Below, one piece after another: positions 1-7,842 of a DNA stretch of 36,478 nucleotides (its first letter is position 1; each line of letters opens with the position of its first letter). The notes under the pieces are model-generated. The model saw nothing but the letters and a program-made list of their open reading frames with translations, searched no databases and was not told the origin of the DNA. Source of the DNA: a virus; IMG/VR virus record IMGVR_UViG_3300037516_000529, positions 1 through 36,478 of that record. One strand, given 5' to 3'. Position numbers and translations under genes: made by a program.

Positions 1-127
1 CCCCGATCATCGGCGAGGAGATCACCGAGAGCGAGGACGGGATGCAGGTTAAGCGGTCGGACATGCTCGGGCACCGGAAGCTCCAGATTGAGACCCGGCT
101 GAAGCTGCTCGCCAAGTGGGATCCGAA
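1..127. repeat. Terminal direct repeat, left copy
   Basis: The first 127 bases are identical to bases 36352-36478. An exact overlap of 127 is a common largest k-mer length in short-read assembly, so this is most simply the assembly overlap of a circular contig rather than a biological terminal repeat. The unique genome is then 36,351 bp. The small terminase gene continues in frame across the join, which supports circularity or circular permutation. Confidence 0.93.
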
Positions 128-275
128 ACGCTACGGCGAGCGCATGGCGCAGGAGATCAGCGGGCCGAACGGCGGGCCGGTGACCGTCGCTCCGGCCGTG
201 CAGCTCACACCCGACCAAGACGCCGCGCTCCGCCGGGTGATCGAGGACGCGCAGGAACGAGTTCGACGACCATGA
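1..275 (+). CDS. terS: Terminase small subunit, C-terminal part (gene crosses the contig join)
   Basis: This is the 3' part of the small terminase gene that starts at 36096. When the contig is closed at the 127-bp overlap the gene is 531 nt and encodes 176 residues. The part here carries the conserved segment HRKLQIETRLKLLAKWDPKRY, typical of Sf6-type small terminases, followed by a flexible Pro/Gly/Val-rich stretch and an Arg-rich end. The small subunit recognises the packaging site on phage DNA and recruits the large subunit. The gene ends in an ATGA overlap with the next gene at 272. An internal ATG at 42 could look like a start, but the upstream frame is open and conserved, so it is not needed. 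Confidence 0.85.
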   Translation, partial: PIIGEEITESEDGMQVKRSDMLGHRKLQIETRLKLLAKWDPKRYGERMAQEISGPNGGPVTVAPAVQLTPDQDAALRRVIEDAQERVRRP

Positions 276-598
276 CACCAACCATGACACCAACACCGAG
301 AACCGATGCCGCTGAGTTCCCGGCTCACCAAGCCACCCGATGCCACTACGGAGAGGACCCGCTGGTCGATGCCGACTTCGCACGCCAGCTAGAGCGCGAA
401 AACCAGACGTTCCGAGCCGCTCAGAAAGCGTGCGAAAACTGCGACGCGCCGCGCGTTGACCGGATCGCCGAACTGGAGCGCGAACTTGCCGTCTGGAAGC
501 ATGAGGTGGAGACGCTTCGAGATCAACTCAAGGCGGAACACGAGACCGCGGTCAGCCTGTTCATTGAGCTCCACGAGCTAAAGGAGAGGTTGAGATGA
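272..598 (+). CDS. Hypothetical protein, TPRTD/ARQLERE family
   Basis: This gene encodes 108 residues of unknown function between the two terminase genes. Its ATG overlaps the terS stop (ATGA); a second in-frame ATG at 284 is an alternative start. The protein has an N-terminal TPRTDA motif, an FARQLEREN motif, two cysteines in a CENC pair, and a C-terminal half rich in Glu, Leu and Lys that should form a coiled coil. The same TPRTD plus ARQLERE layout is seen in the gene at 21060, so they are probably paralogous. Proteins with this layout recur in phages, but I know of no assigned role. Its tight packing between terS and terL suggests late expression. Confidence 0.7.
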   Translation: MTPTMTPTPRTDAAEFPAHQATRCHYGEDPLVDADFARQLERENQTFRAAQKACENCDAPRVDRIAELERELAVWKHEVETLRDQLKAEHETAVSLFIELHELKERLR

Positions 599-1935
599 CC
601 CCCACCGAGTTCTGCATCCGCCGGCTGGGGATCATCCCATACGTCTGGCAGATCGAAGCGCTGGAGTCCGTCGGCATCGGGCAGTTCTCGTCCGTGGTCG
701 CGGCCAACGGTAGCGGCAAGACCGACCGGCTCGTCGCGCCGCTGATCCTCTGGTTCCTCGACAAGCACCCAAAGGGCAGGGTCGTCTTCACCTCGGGATC
801 GTTCCGGCAGCTTTCCAACCAGCTCTGGCCGGCGATCCGCAAGCACCGCGACAAGTTTCCCGCGTGGACGTTCCTGTCCGATGAGCTGCGGACACCCGAA
901 GGCGGCTTCGCGCTGGGATTCTCGACCGACGACGCCGGCCGCGCTGAGGGCTGGCACGGCGAGCCTGACGCGCCGTTGATGCTCATCGTGGACGAGGCCA
1001 AGACGGTGCCCGACCAAATCTTCGAGGCCTTCGACCGATGCACCCGCCTGCTGCAGCTTTGGGTGTCGTCCCCTGGCGCGCCGCGTGGGCAGTTCTACGA
1101 CTCCCACCACAAGGACCGGTCGCTCTACTGGACGCGGAAGGTGCCGAGCAGTGAGTGCCCGCACATCCCGGAGGAGCGCCGGCAGCTCGACCGCATCAAA
1201 TACGGCGAGGACCACCCGCTGTATCGATCCAAGCACCTCGCCGAGTTCACCTCCGACGACGAGCTGATGGTGCTTTCACCGGCCCGCCTGACCGCCGCGC
1301 TGGAGCGCCAACCGAAGGCTGACGAGTCCGGCGAGGTGGTCGCGTTCTGTGACTTCGCCGCAGGCCGGGACGAGAACGTGCTGGCGATCCGCCGCGGCAA
1401 CCGCGCCCGCGTCGTGAAAGCATGGCAAGAGAGGGACACCGTGCAGGCCGCCCGCCAGTTCATCCGGCTGTTCGAGGAGGAGAAGCTGAAGCCGGGGCAG
1501 ATATTCGGCGACGCTGACGGACTCGGCACCGGCTTCGTCTGCCAGATGGCCGAGGAGGGCTGGCACATCAACCGCTTCCACGGCGGGCAGGCCGCGAAGG
1601 ACTCCGACGAGTATGCCAACCTGATCGGCGAAGTCTGGCACACAGGGACGCAGGCGATCCACCGGGGCGAGATCAACCTGGGCGAACTGGACCCAATGAC
1701 GTTCGAGCAGATCACCACCCGCAAGAGCGAATGGAACGCGACCGGCAAGCTGCGGATCGAAGACAAGGAGAAGATGCGGAAGGCCGGCATCAAGTCGCCC
1801 GACCGCGCCGACGCGCTGCTGGCCTGCATCGCGCTGGGCGCTCACCACTCGGGCCGGATGTCGGAGAAGTCGGCGATCCGGATGCAGGCCAACCCGATGG
1901 CAACGCGGGCTGTGCGGGGGTTTAACGCGATCTGA
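595..1935 (+). CDS. terL: Terminase large subunit
   Basis: This is the ATP-driven DNA packaging motor with a C-terminal nuclease, 446 residues. The Walker A motif is AANGSGKT at residues 36-43 and the Walker B motif is LMLIVDEAK at 128-136. The nuclease half has acidic positions in VAFCDFAAGRDE, GDADGLG and SPDRADA, as expected of an RNase H-fold nuclease. The start at 595 overlaps the preceding stop (ATGA) and has a good Shine-Dalgarno AGGAGAG at 582-588. The motor docks on the portal encoded next. Length is normal for the Mu gp28/Sf6-like class. The function is secure; the exact subfamily is inferred. Confidence 0.93.
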   Translation: MTPTEFCIRRLGIIPYVWQIEALESVGIGQFSSVVAANGSGKTDRLVAPLILWFLDKHPKGRVVFTSGSFRQLSNQLWPAIRKHRDKFPAWTFLSDELRTPEGGFALGFSTDDAGRAEGWHGEPDAPLMLIVDEAKTVPDQIFEAFDRCTRLLQLWVSSPGAPRGQFYDSHHKDRSLYWTRKVPSSECPHIPEERRQLDRIKYGEDHPLYRSKHLAEFTSDDELMVLSPARLTAALERQPKADESGEVVAFCDFAAGRDENVLAIRRGNRARVVKAWQERDTVQAARQFIRLFEEEKLKPGQIFGDADGLGTGFVCQMAEEGWHINRFHGGQAAKDSDEYANLIGEVWHTGTQAIHRGEINLGELDPMTFEQITTRKSEWNATGKLRIEDKEKMRKAGIKSPDRADALLACIALGAHHSGRMSEKSAIRMQANPMATRAVRGFNAI

Positions 1936-1983
1936 ATCCCCGCCCTTGCCAAATCCTTACTAAGTTGCTAAGGATGCTCAAGA

Positions 1984-3615
1984 ATGACAATCGACGAGCG
2001 AAAAGGCGTTGTCTGGCCGGTGCCAGCGCAGTATCGGACGAACGACTTCGACCTGTCGAACGTCACGCCCGAGCAGGTCCGCACGATCCTGCGGAACGTC
2101 CGCACGGGCAAGCTGGAGGACCAGGACCGGCTCTTTCGGCTGATGCTGGATACATGGCCACGGCTGCGGAAAGCGCTTAACGAGGTGTCCGGTGCCGTCG
2201 CTCGCCTTGAGATCCAGATCAAGCCGGCCATCCGTGAGGGCGCGGAGGAGCCAACCCCGCAAGCCCTGCGGATCAATGAAGTCGTCGAGCGGGCCATGGA
2301 GTCATTCGCGCCTCGGCCGGGATATTGGGAGCTCGACATGGAGGGCGGTATCCGCGCTCTCATCGACGCCTATGCCAAGGGTATCAGCGTTCTGGAAATC
2401 GCATGGCACGCGCAGAACGGGATCATCTCGCCGCGGGCCTACGCCCCTGTTCCGGCCAAATATCTCGCCTACCCATCCGCCGGTAACGAGATCGACCGGC
2501 TGATGATCGCTCCGGGTGGCGCGAACAACAGCCCGTTGGAAGACTTCCCACCCGATCGCTTCCTCATCGCCGTCTGGAGTCAGGGAGGCACCCACCCGAT
2601 CCACGCCGCCAACCTCCGAACCCTGACGAAATACTGGCTCGCCAGCGTCTATGGCCTCGGATGGCTGATGCAATACGCGCAGCTCTTCGGCGTCCCGTGG
2701 CGGCACGTCGAGACCGACGGCAGCGAAGGCGCGATGAATGCGGCCGAGGCGATGCTCGAAAACGTCGGCAGCACGGGCGCGGCCGTGACCGGCCCCGGGG
2801 TGAAGTTGAACATCCTCGACGGCGTGAGCGGCGCCGCCGACTCCATGCCGCAGTCGCACCTGATGGACGTAGCCGACCGCGCCTGCGACATCCTGCTTCT
2901 CGGCCAGACGCTGACGACCGACAACACTGGCACCGGATCTCGGGCGCTGGGCGAAGTGCATGACGGCATCCGCACCGAGGTGCTCCAGTCCGTCGCGTCG
3001 TGGACGGCGTCAATCCTGACCGAGCAACTCATCCCTGCCATCGTCCGGCTTAACTTCGGCGCGGTGCCGGCCGAGGACATGCCGTTCGCCGAGATCGTGA
3101 TCCCTCGCGTGAAGGACACCAAGGCGGCCGCCGAGCGGTTCAAGATCCTCGTCGAGACCGGCGTGAAGATGCCGTCGAAATGGGTCTATGAGGAGTTGGA
3201 GATCCCCGAGCCGGTGGACGGCGAGCCGATCTTCGGTGACGACGAGATCGAAGATGCCATGCCTGACCCGCTCGACACGCTGGCCGCGGCCCGCCTCGAC
3301 GAGATCGACCTACGACCGACCGCCGAGATGGCGGCGAACGCACAGGAGGCGCTGGACATTCGCCGCACGAAACCCTCGAGCGAGCGAGGCATGACCGCCG
3401 TGGGGATCGCCCGCGCTCGCGACATCGCCAACCGGACCACCCTGACGCCTGACACCGTGAAGCGCATGGTCTCGTTTTTCGCCCGCCACGAGGTGGACAA
3501 GTCGGGCGAGACGTGGCCGGCCAAGGGCAAGGGCTGGCAAGCATGGCACGGCTGGGGCGGCGACGCCGGATACCGCTGGGCGAAGTCAAAGCAAAAACTC
3601 ATCGAAGCGGAATGA
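1984..3615 (+). CDS. Portal protein, DUF935 / Mu gp29-like, with extra C-terminal module
   Basis: The portal forms the dodecameric ring at the packaging vertex. The 543-residue protein matches the DUF935 (Mu gp29-like) family: conserved stretches include the region around residues 95-125, the SPRAY/VPAKY segment, and LLGQTLTTDNTGTGSRALGE near residue 305-325. After an acidic linker, residues about 470-543 form a separate module with the pattern ARARDIANR...VKRMVSFFARHE...GWGGDAGYRWA. I have seen that pattern attached to other phage proteins, and it is not part of the core portal. The gene follows a 48-bp gap after terL and ends in an ATGA overlap with the next gene. Confidence 0.88.
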   Translation: MTIDERKGVVWPVPAQYRTNDFDLSNVTPEQVRTILRNVRTGKLEDQDRLFRLMLDTWPRLRKALNEVSGAVARLEIQIKPAIREGAEEPTPQALRINEVVERAMESFAPRPGYWELDMEGGIRALIDAYAKGISVLEIAWHAQNGIISPRAYAPVPAKYLAYPSAGNEIDRLMIAPGGANNSPLEDFPPDRFLIAVWSQGGTHPIHAANLRTLTKYWLASVYGLGWLMQYAQLFGVPWRHVETDGSEGAMNAAEAMLENVGSTGAAVTGPGVKLNILDGVSGAADSMPQSHLMDVADRACDILLLGQTLTTDNTGTGSRALGEVHDGIRTEVLQSVASWTASILTEQLIPAIVRLNFGAVPAEDMPFAEIVIPRVKDTKAAAERFKILVETGVKMPSKWVYEELEIPEPVDGEPIFGDDEIEDAMPDPLDTLAAARLDEIDLRPTAEMAANAQEALDIRRTKPSSERGMTAVGIARARDIANRTTLTPDTVKRMVSFFARHEVDKSGETWPAKGKGWQAWHGWGGDAGYRWAKSKQKLIEAE

Positions 3616-3851
3616 CCAAAGCCGACCTCCGTGACCTCGCCGCCGAATGGCTCGCCCCGATGGACGAGCTGCTCGGCGATCTGATCGAGCAAAGCCGCAC
3701 GCTCACGCCCGGCGCATTCAATGCGCTGGTCGATCAGGCTGTCCAGCGGGTGCCGCGGATGTTCCGCGAGCTGAACCAGCAGGCGCTCGCCGACGCTCTC
3801 GAAGCCGAGATCGGCGAGGCCATCATCCGAGGGATCGAACCGAATGTCTAA
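3612..3851 (+). CDS. Small hypothetical head-region protein
   Basis: This encodes 79 residues and overlaps the portal stop by ATGA at 3612 and the next start at 3844. It is predicted to be mostly helical, Leu/Glu/Ala-rich and acidic, with no cysteine and no membrane segment. It lies where Mu-like phages usually carry the gpF head protein, but it is far too short to be that, and a MuF-like gene is found upstream of terS instead. I do not recognise a family. The tight translational coupling on both sides argues that it is real and made with the portal. Confidence 0.65.
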   Translation: MTKADLRDLAAEWLAPMDELLGDLIEQSRTLTPGAFNALVDQAVQRVPRMFRELNQQALADALEAEIGEAIIRGIEPNV

Positions 3852-4449
3852 CCTGAGCGTCAACGTCGCGATCACCGGGGCGCAGGAGGTGAGGCTCGGG
3901 CTGATTCGGCTATCATCCCCTGCTGCCAGGAGGCAAGCCATCGGTGACGGCGGGCAGGCCGCGCTGACTGTGATCAAGGGGTATTACCAAGCCAAGGGTC
4001 GCCCGTTCTGGGTCAACCCCGCGCTGCCGACTCACGGGCCGGGGCGGAGGCCGACGCAATGGTGGCGCTCGACGGAAACCGCGTGGGCCATGCTCCAGCC
4101 CAACAGCTACGACGTGAAATTCCAGAACGAGACGATCGGCCTCGCCCACAAGGTCACCGGCGGAACGATCCGGGCGAAGCGGAAGAAATTCCTGACGATC
4201 CCGGTGGACCCTCGGGCGCACGGGCTGACCGCGAAGACGTTCGCCCGCACGATCGCCCCGCTGTTTCGGGCCAAGGGAATGCTGATGTACACCGACGAGC
4301 AAACCGGCGACGCCAAGGCCGCCTACGCGCTGAGGAAAAGCGTCACTCACCGCCCGTGGCCGGGTGCCCTGCCGCCCGAATCGAGCTACCTCGACGCCTT
4401 CATCGACGAGGCTCTCAACAGCCTGATCGCCACCGTGGAGGAGGCTTGA
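3844..4449 (+). CDS. Mu gpG-like virion morphogenesis / tail completion protein
   Basis: The 201-residue product resembles Mu gpG-type phage virion morphogenesis proteins, which complete the tail or join it to the head. The supporting pattern is a basic middle stretch, TIRAKRKKFLTIPVDP, then a C-terminal segment YALRKSVTHRPWPGALPP, which is typical of this group, together with its place between portal and the gpI-like protease as in Mu. The start at 3844 overlaps the upstream gene by 8 nt. I see no catalytic motif. Confidence in a head-tail role is moderate; the gpG label is an inference from pattern and gene order. Confidence 0.6.
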   Translation: MSNLSVNVAITGAQEVRLGLIRLSSPAARRQAIGDGGQAALTVIKGYYQAKGRPFWVNPALPTHGPGRRPTQWWRSTETAWAMLQPNSYDVKFQNETIGLAHKVTGGTIRAKRKKFLTIPVDPRAHGLTAKTFARTIAPLFRAKGMLMYTDEQTGDAKAAYALRKSVTHRPWPGALPPESSYLDAFIDEALNSLIATVEEA

Positions 4450-4459
4450 ATTTGCAATG

Positions 4460-4487
4460 TTGACTATCCTGAGCAATTTACTAAGGT
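4460..4487 (+). promoter_or_regulatory. Possible promoter before the protease/capsid genes
   Basis: TTGACT at 4460-4465, a 16-bp gap and TAAGGT at 4482-4487 resemble the spacing and sequence of the four early-region promoters. It would give an almost leaderless mRNA for the start at 4496 and extra transcripts for protease and capsid. A related TTACTAAG string also lies before the portal gene near 1956-1963. The match is loose and the call is tentative. Confidence 0.3.
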
Positions 4488-4495
4488 TTCGCCAG

Positions 4496-5476
4496 ATGAC
4501 CGGCCTCACAGTCAACTCCGCGTTCCAATCCGAGCTCTCTGAAGCGGGCTCGATCGTGTTCCTGCCCGAAGGAACGCACGAGATCACCGCGAGCGTGGGC
4601 GGCAAGCCGAAGACGCTGACCGTGACGGTCGACGACCGGGTTCTTGCCGGATTCGCCGACGACCTCGCTCGCCGGATGGAGTCCAACGTCCGGCCCTTCG
4701 CCGGGTTCGATCACAAGCCGGGTGCCGCGTCGTTTATCCCGACCGCGTTCCGCTATGAGGCGGGCGTCGGCCTCATGCTCGACGTCGACTGGACCAGCGC
4801 CGGTCGCGCAGCCATCGAGGGCCGCGACTACTCCTATTTTTCCCCGACCTTCCTCGTCTCGAAAGACGGCATCCCAACGGGTCTCACGACTCGCGGGGAA
4901 ATCGGCAGCCTGGTCAACGACCCGGCCTTCGAGGAAATCCCGCGGATCGCCGCAGCTCACCAAGCAACAGAAGACCCCATGCAACACCTAGTTGAACTCG
5001 GGCTCGTGGAGGCGTCTTGCGCGCCCGATCAAGCTCTCGAAACCGCCAAGGCCGCGCTCGCTACCCTCCGGGAAGTCGCAGCGCAGGCCGAAGACGTCGA
5101 ACCTGCCAACATCGCCAGGAAATCCGCCGAGGACGAATTGGAGGAGATGAAGAAACGGAACGGCGAACTCGAAGCCGCCTACAAGTCGCTCAAGGACGAG
5201 ATGGCCGCGAAGGCATCGGCATCCGCCGACGCCGCCATCGAGGACGCTATCAAGGCCGGCCGGATCGCCCCGCAGGACGACGCGACGAAAGCATTCTGGC
5301 GCTCGTCCATCACCACCAACCCGGAAGCTGTGAAGGCGCTCAACGCCATCCCCGTCAACCCCGTGCTCTCTGGCAAAACGGTCCTCGCGGGCCGCACCGA
5401 AGAACCCCCTCAAGGCCAAGCTCTCACCGGCCTCGCCCGTGTTGAGGCCGCCTTCAAAGCTCAATCCCAATCCTAA
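4496..5476 (+). CDS. Prohead protease / scaffold, Mu gpI-like
   Basis: This protein probably cleaves head proteins and, through its C-terminal half, scaffolds capsid assembly. Of 326 residues, the N-terminal part holds the gpI-type protease signature: FAGFDHKPGAASFIP, then GRDYSYFSPTFL and GEIGSLVNDPAF. Roughly residues 190-260 are charged and heptad-like (coiled coil), as in scaffolds. An in-frame ATG at 4457 would add 13 residues (MLTILSNLLRFRQ). I prefer 4496 because the extra codons lie over a promoter-like sequence and do not resemble the family. The capsid gene follows 6 nt after its stop. Confidence 0.82.
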   Translation: MTGLTVNSAFQSELSEAGSIVFLPEGTHEITASVGGKPKTLTVTVDDRVLAGFADDLARRMESNVRPFAGFDHKPGAASFIPTAFRYEAGVGLMLDVDWTSAGRAAIEGRDYSYFSPTFLVSKDGIPTGLTTRGEIGSLVNDPAFEEIPRIAAAHQATEDPMQHLVELGLVEASCAPDQALETAKAALATLREVAAQAEDVEPANIARKSAEDELEEMKKRNGELEAAYKSLKDEMAAKASASADAAIEDAIKAGRIAPQDDATKAFWRSSITTNPEAVKALNAIPVNPVLSGKTVLAGRTEEPPQGQALTGLARVEAAFKAQSQS

Positions 5477-5482
5477 ACCATC

Positions 5483-6424
5483 ATGCCCAACAACTTGACC
5501 CTGCTTGACCTCGCCAAGCTGAACGGTGCCGACCCGATTGTCGGACTGATCGAGGAAGTCGCAACCGCTTCGCCCGAGGTGACCATCATCCCGGCGCGCA
5601 CGATCCGCGGCACCTCCTACAAGACGGTGATCCGCAACAGCCGCCCGGCTGTCAGTTTCCGCGCTGCCAACGAAGGCACCGACGCCACTAAGTCGAACTT
5701 CACCGAGCGCCTCGTCGAGTGCTTCATCCTCTCGGCCCGCGTCGAGGTGGACAAGGCCGTCGCCCGCGGCTACGAAGACGGCCCCGAAGCCATCCAGGCC
5801 ATCGAGGCTGCCGGCGTCATGCGTGCCGCACTCTCGACCGTTGGTTCCCAGACGATCTACGGCACCGCCGCGGGCGCGAAGGGCTTCTTTGGCCTTCAAC
5901 AGCTCATCGGCACCTTCGGCGACGAACTTGTCGTTGATGCAGGCGGCACCACTCTCGGCACCGGCTCCTCGGTGTATGCCATCAAGGCCGGCACCACCGG
6001 CGTGCAATACGTCTATGGCAACGGCACCAGCTTCGACCTCTCGGCCTTCCGCGAGGGCGACGCGGTGGACGCCAACTCGAAGCGTTATGCCGCGTTCATC
6101 GCGGACCTTACCGCGTGGATCGGCTTCCAGTGCGTCAACAAGTACGCCGTGGGGCGACTGAAAGACCTCACCGCCGCCGAAGCCGGCGCTCGTCTCACCG
6201 ACATCAAGATCGCCGAGCTTCTCAGCAAGTTCCCGGTCGGCGAGCGCCCGAGTCACCTGCTCATGTCCCGCCGCTCGGCCTATCAGCTGCAAATCAGCCG
6301 GACGATGACCGCCAGCACCAAGCAGGAGGCATTTACCGGCATCCTCCCGGGTGTCCCTACCGAGTCCTTCGGTATCCCCATCATCATCACCGACTCCATC
6401 GGTGACACCGAAACCCTCAGCTAA
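5483..6424 (+). CDS. Major capsid protein, GP7-type
   Basis: The 313-residue protein forms the capsid shell. It matches the GP7-like capsid family I know from phages with LTLADLAKLN-type starts: LTLLDLAKLNGADPIVGLIEE at the N terminus, IIPARTIRGTSYKT, FRAANEG, then EVDKAVA, a glycine-rich GTAAGAKGFFGLQQL segment, and near the C terminus LLMSRRSAYQLQ and PTESFGIPIIITDSI. Position directly after the protease/scaffold and before a small beta-rich protein fits. There is no strong Shine-Dalgarno before the ATG at 5483. High expression would be expected, and an intrinsic terminator follows two genes later. Confidence 0.88.
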   Translation: MPNNLTLLDLAKLNGADPIVGLIEEVATASPEVTIIPARTIRGTSYKTVIRNSRPAVSFRAANEGTDATKSNFTERLVECFILSARVEVDKAVARGYEDGPEAIQAIEAAGVMRAALSTVGSQTIYGTAAGAKGFFGLQQLIGTFGDELVVDAGGTTLGTGSSVYAIKAGTTGVQYVYGNGTSFDLSAFREGDAVDANSKRYAAFIADLTAWIGFQCVNKYAVGRLKDLTAAEAGARLTDIKIAELLSKFPVGERPSHLLMSRRSAYQLQISRTMTASTKQEAFTGILPGVPTESFGIPIIITDSIGDTETLS

Positions 6425-6433
6425 TCCACGATC

Positions 6434-6841
6434 ATGCCCTTTGAATTCAACCGCAACCAGCAGGACCAGAACTACGTCTCGACCGTCACGCTCCTCTCCG
6501 GTGGAGCGAACACCGCAGCCTTCGACCTCGAGCAGGCCGTTGGCGGTGACGTCGAACGCGTCGTCTTCGAGTTGGCAGGACCAGTCTTGAGCGGCACGCA
6601 ACTCACCGACACGAAGGTCGTCACCTACACGCTGCAAGACAGCGCAGATGGCACGACCTTCGCAGCCGTTGACCCAGCAATCACGACGACCCAGACCGGT
6701 GTCAGCACCTCTGGCGCTGCTGCCAAGACCGTCCGGTTCCGCGTCCCGGCCAACACTCGCCGGTATGTTCGCATCGCTCAGACCGCAAGCGGCACCCCTG
6801 GCACGCTCACCGCTGCCATGGTCGCTAGGCTGCTGTTCTGA
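6434..6841 (+). CDS. Putative capsid cement / decoration protein
   Basis: The 135-residue product follows the capsid gene by 9 nt. It is Thr/Ser/Ala/Val-rich, low in charge and should be all-beta, with an N-terminal FEFNRNQQDQNYVST and a C-terminal TRRYVRIAQTASGTPG segment that looks like a small jelly-roll or Ig-like domain. Small proteins in this position often trim or cement the capsid surface, as in BPP-1-like phages. I see no catalytic residues. The call rests on position and composition, so treat it as a structural protein of likely capsid-binding role. Confidence 0.5.
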   Translation: MPFEFNRNQQDQNYVSTVTLLSGGANTAAFDLEQAVGGDVERVVFELAGPVLSGTQLTDTKVVTYTLQDSADGTTFAAVDPAITTTQTGVSTSGAAAKTVRFRVPANTRRYVRIAQTASGTPGTLTAAMVARLLF

Positions 6842-6855
6842 TCGACCTCCCCATT

Positions 6856-6892
6856 GAGGCCCGCCTGCTCGCGGGCGGGCCTCTTTCCTTTT
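6856..6892 (+). terminator. Intrinsic terminator within the structural operon
   Basis: A perfect 10-bp stem GAGGCCCGCC / GGCGGGCCTC (6856-6865 with 6874-6883) encloses an 8-nt loop and is followed by TTTCCTTTT. It sits in the only sizeable gap between head genes, just after the capsid and decoration genes. It would lower transcription of the connector and tail genes relative to the capsid. Confidence 0.8.
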
Positions 6893-6900
6893 CCTGACTC

Positions 6901-7353
6901 ATGGCTTGGACCCCACTCACCGTTGACTCCTTCCGCGACCGCCTCGGCAATGACGAACTCGACCGGCTGGTCGAAGAGTCGCCGACGCCTGACGCGAAGC
7001 TCGCTGAGATCCTCGCGCAGGTCGCCGCGGAGTTTGTCTCCCGCATCAACGCCGGCCGTCGCAAGCGCGGCCTCGGCCCGCTGGTCAACACCGGGCTCTT
7101 CATCCCGCCGGGATCGCAGCGGCACGCCTACGCCATCGCTCGCCGCCTACTGACCGACGCGTTCCCGTCGCTCTCCGAGTTCAACGGCGAGGACCGCAAG
7201 CTCTCCGTGGAGGCCGCCGAGAACTTCCTCGACGACTTGGCCAACAACAACGCCGACGCCGACGACACGGGCGCGGCATCATTCGCCACCGCCTCGGGCG
7301 CGTCTTTCCGCTACTCGGGCAAGGCACTGATGGATTTCGCGGAATCTCCCTGA
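6901..7353 (+). CDS. Head-tail connector, Mu gp36-like (DUF1320-type)
   Basis: This 150-residue protein is probably the adaptor below the portal. The pattern agrees with DUF1320/gp36-type adaptors: an early LGNDELDRLVEE segment, AEILAQVAAEFVSRINAGRRKRGLG, and a helix HAYAIARRLLTDAF, followed by a helical region and a Gly/Ser/Ala-rich tail. It begins just after the intrinsic terminator and is followed at 4 nt by the gp37-like gene, the same order as in Mu-like head modules. The family call is by pattern and order. Confidence 0.6.
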   Translation: MAWTPLTVDSFRDRLGNDELDRLVEESPTPDAKLAEILAQVAAEFVSRINAGRRKRGLGPLVNTGLFIPPGSQRHAYAIARRLLTDAFPSLSEFNGEDRKLSVEAAENFLDDLANNNADADDTGAASFATASGASFRYSGKALMDFAESP

Positions 7354-7356
7354 CCC

Positions 7357-7839
7357 ATGGCCTCCCTCATCCGCCAGATCGTCGAGAGCATCGCGGACCA
7401 CCTGCGGGAGTCCGAATATTTCCGCACGGTCCCGACGATCCCCGTGCTCGTGGAGGACCAGAAGGATGTCGAGCGCGAGATCATCAACGCCGCGCAGAAG
7501 ACTGGCGCGTTCGTGATGGTCAACTTCGCATCCGGCGAGACCGACACCGACAACACGCCCGGCCCCTACCTCACGACCTCAACATTCCAGGTCACCGTCT
7601 CTGAGATCCCGAGCATCTGGCGAAGCAAGGCCCGCCCCGGCCCGTCATGCACCGAGATCGCGGAGGCCGTCGCCCGCCTGCTTCATCACGTGCAGCCAGC
7701 CGATCACGACGACGCCCCACTGTCCGGCGGCGTTCTGCTCTTCGCCGGCATGAGCCAGCAGGCCAACGACTCGATGCTCCAGCAGGCCCTTCAATTCACG
7801 ATTCCAATCGGCCTCTCCAACGACCCACCCACCCGCTAA
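7357..7839 (+). CDS. Tail terminator-like protein (Mu gp37-like)
   Basis: The 160-residue product is likely the tail terminator or neck protein that caps the tail. It has an N-terminal helix (SLIRQIVESIADHLRES), a central beta region with a TTSTFQVTVSEIP strand, and a second helix TEIAEAVARLLHHV, the usual helix-strand layout of tail terminator folds. Its place between the connector and the tail tube fits. No catalytic motif is visible. I am fairly sure of the neck or tail-terminator role and less sure of a specific family. Confidence 0.5.
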   Translation: MASLIRQIVESIADHLRESEYFRTVPTIPVLVEDQKDVEREIINAAQKTGAFVMVNFASGETDTDNTPGPYLTTSTFQVTVSEIPSIWRSKARPGPSCTEIAEAVARLLHHVQPADHDDAPLSGGVLLFAGMSQQANDSMLQQALQFTIPIGLSNDPPTR

Positions 7840-7842
7840 GCT

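Noticed and set aside
523-1236. Antisense ORF (237 codons) opposite terL
   Set aside because: Shadow of the terminase gene; no start signal or family features.
4988-6637. Long antisense ORF (549 codons) across protease and capsid genes
   Set aside because: It is a reverse-strand shadow of two certain genes in GC-rich DNA. The protein is low-complexity Gly/Asp/Val/Leu with no recognisable domain.
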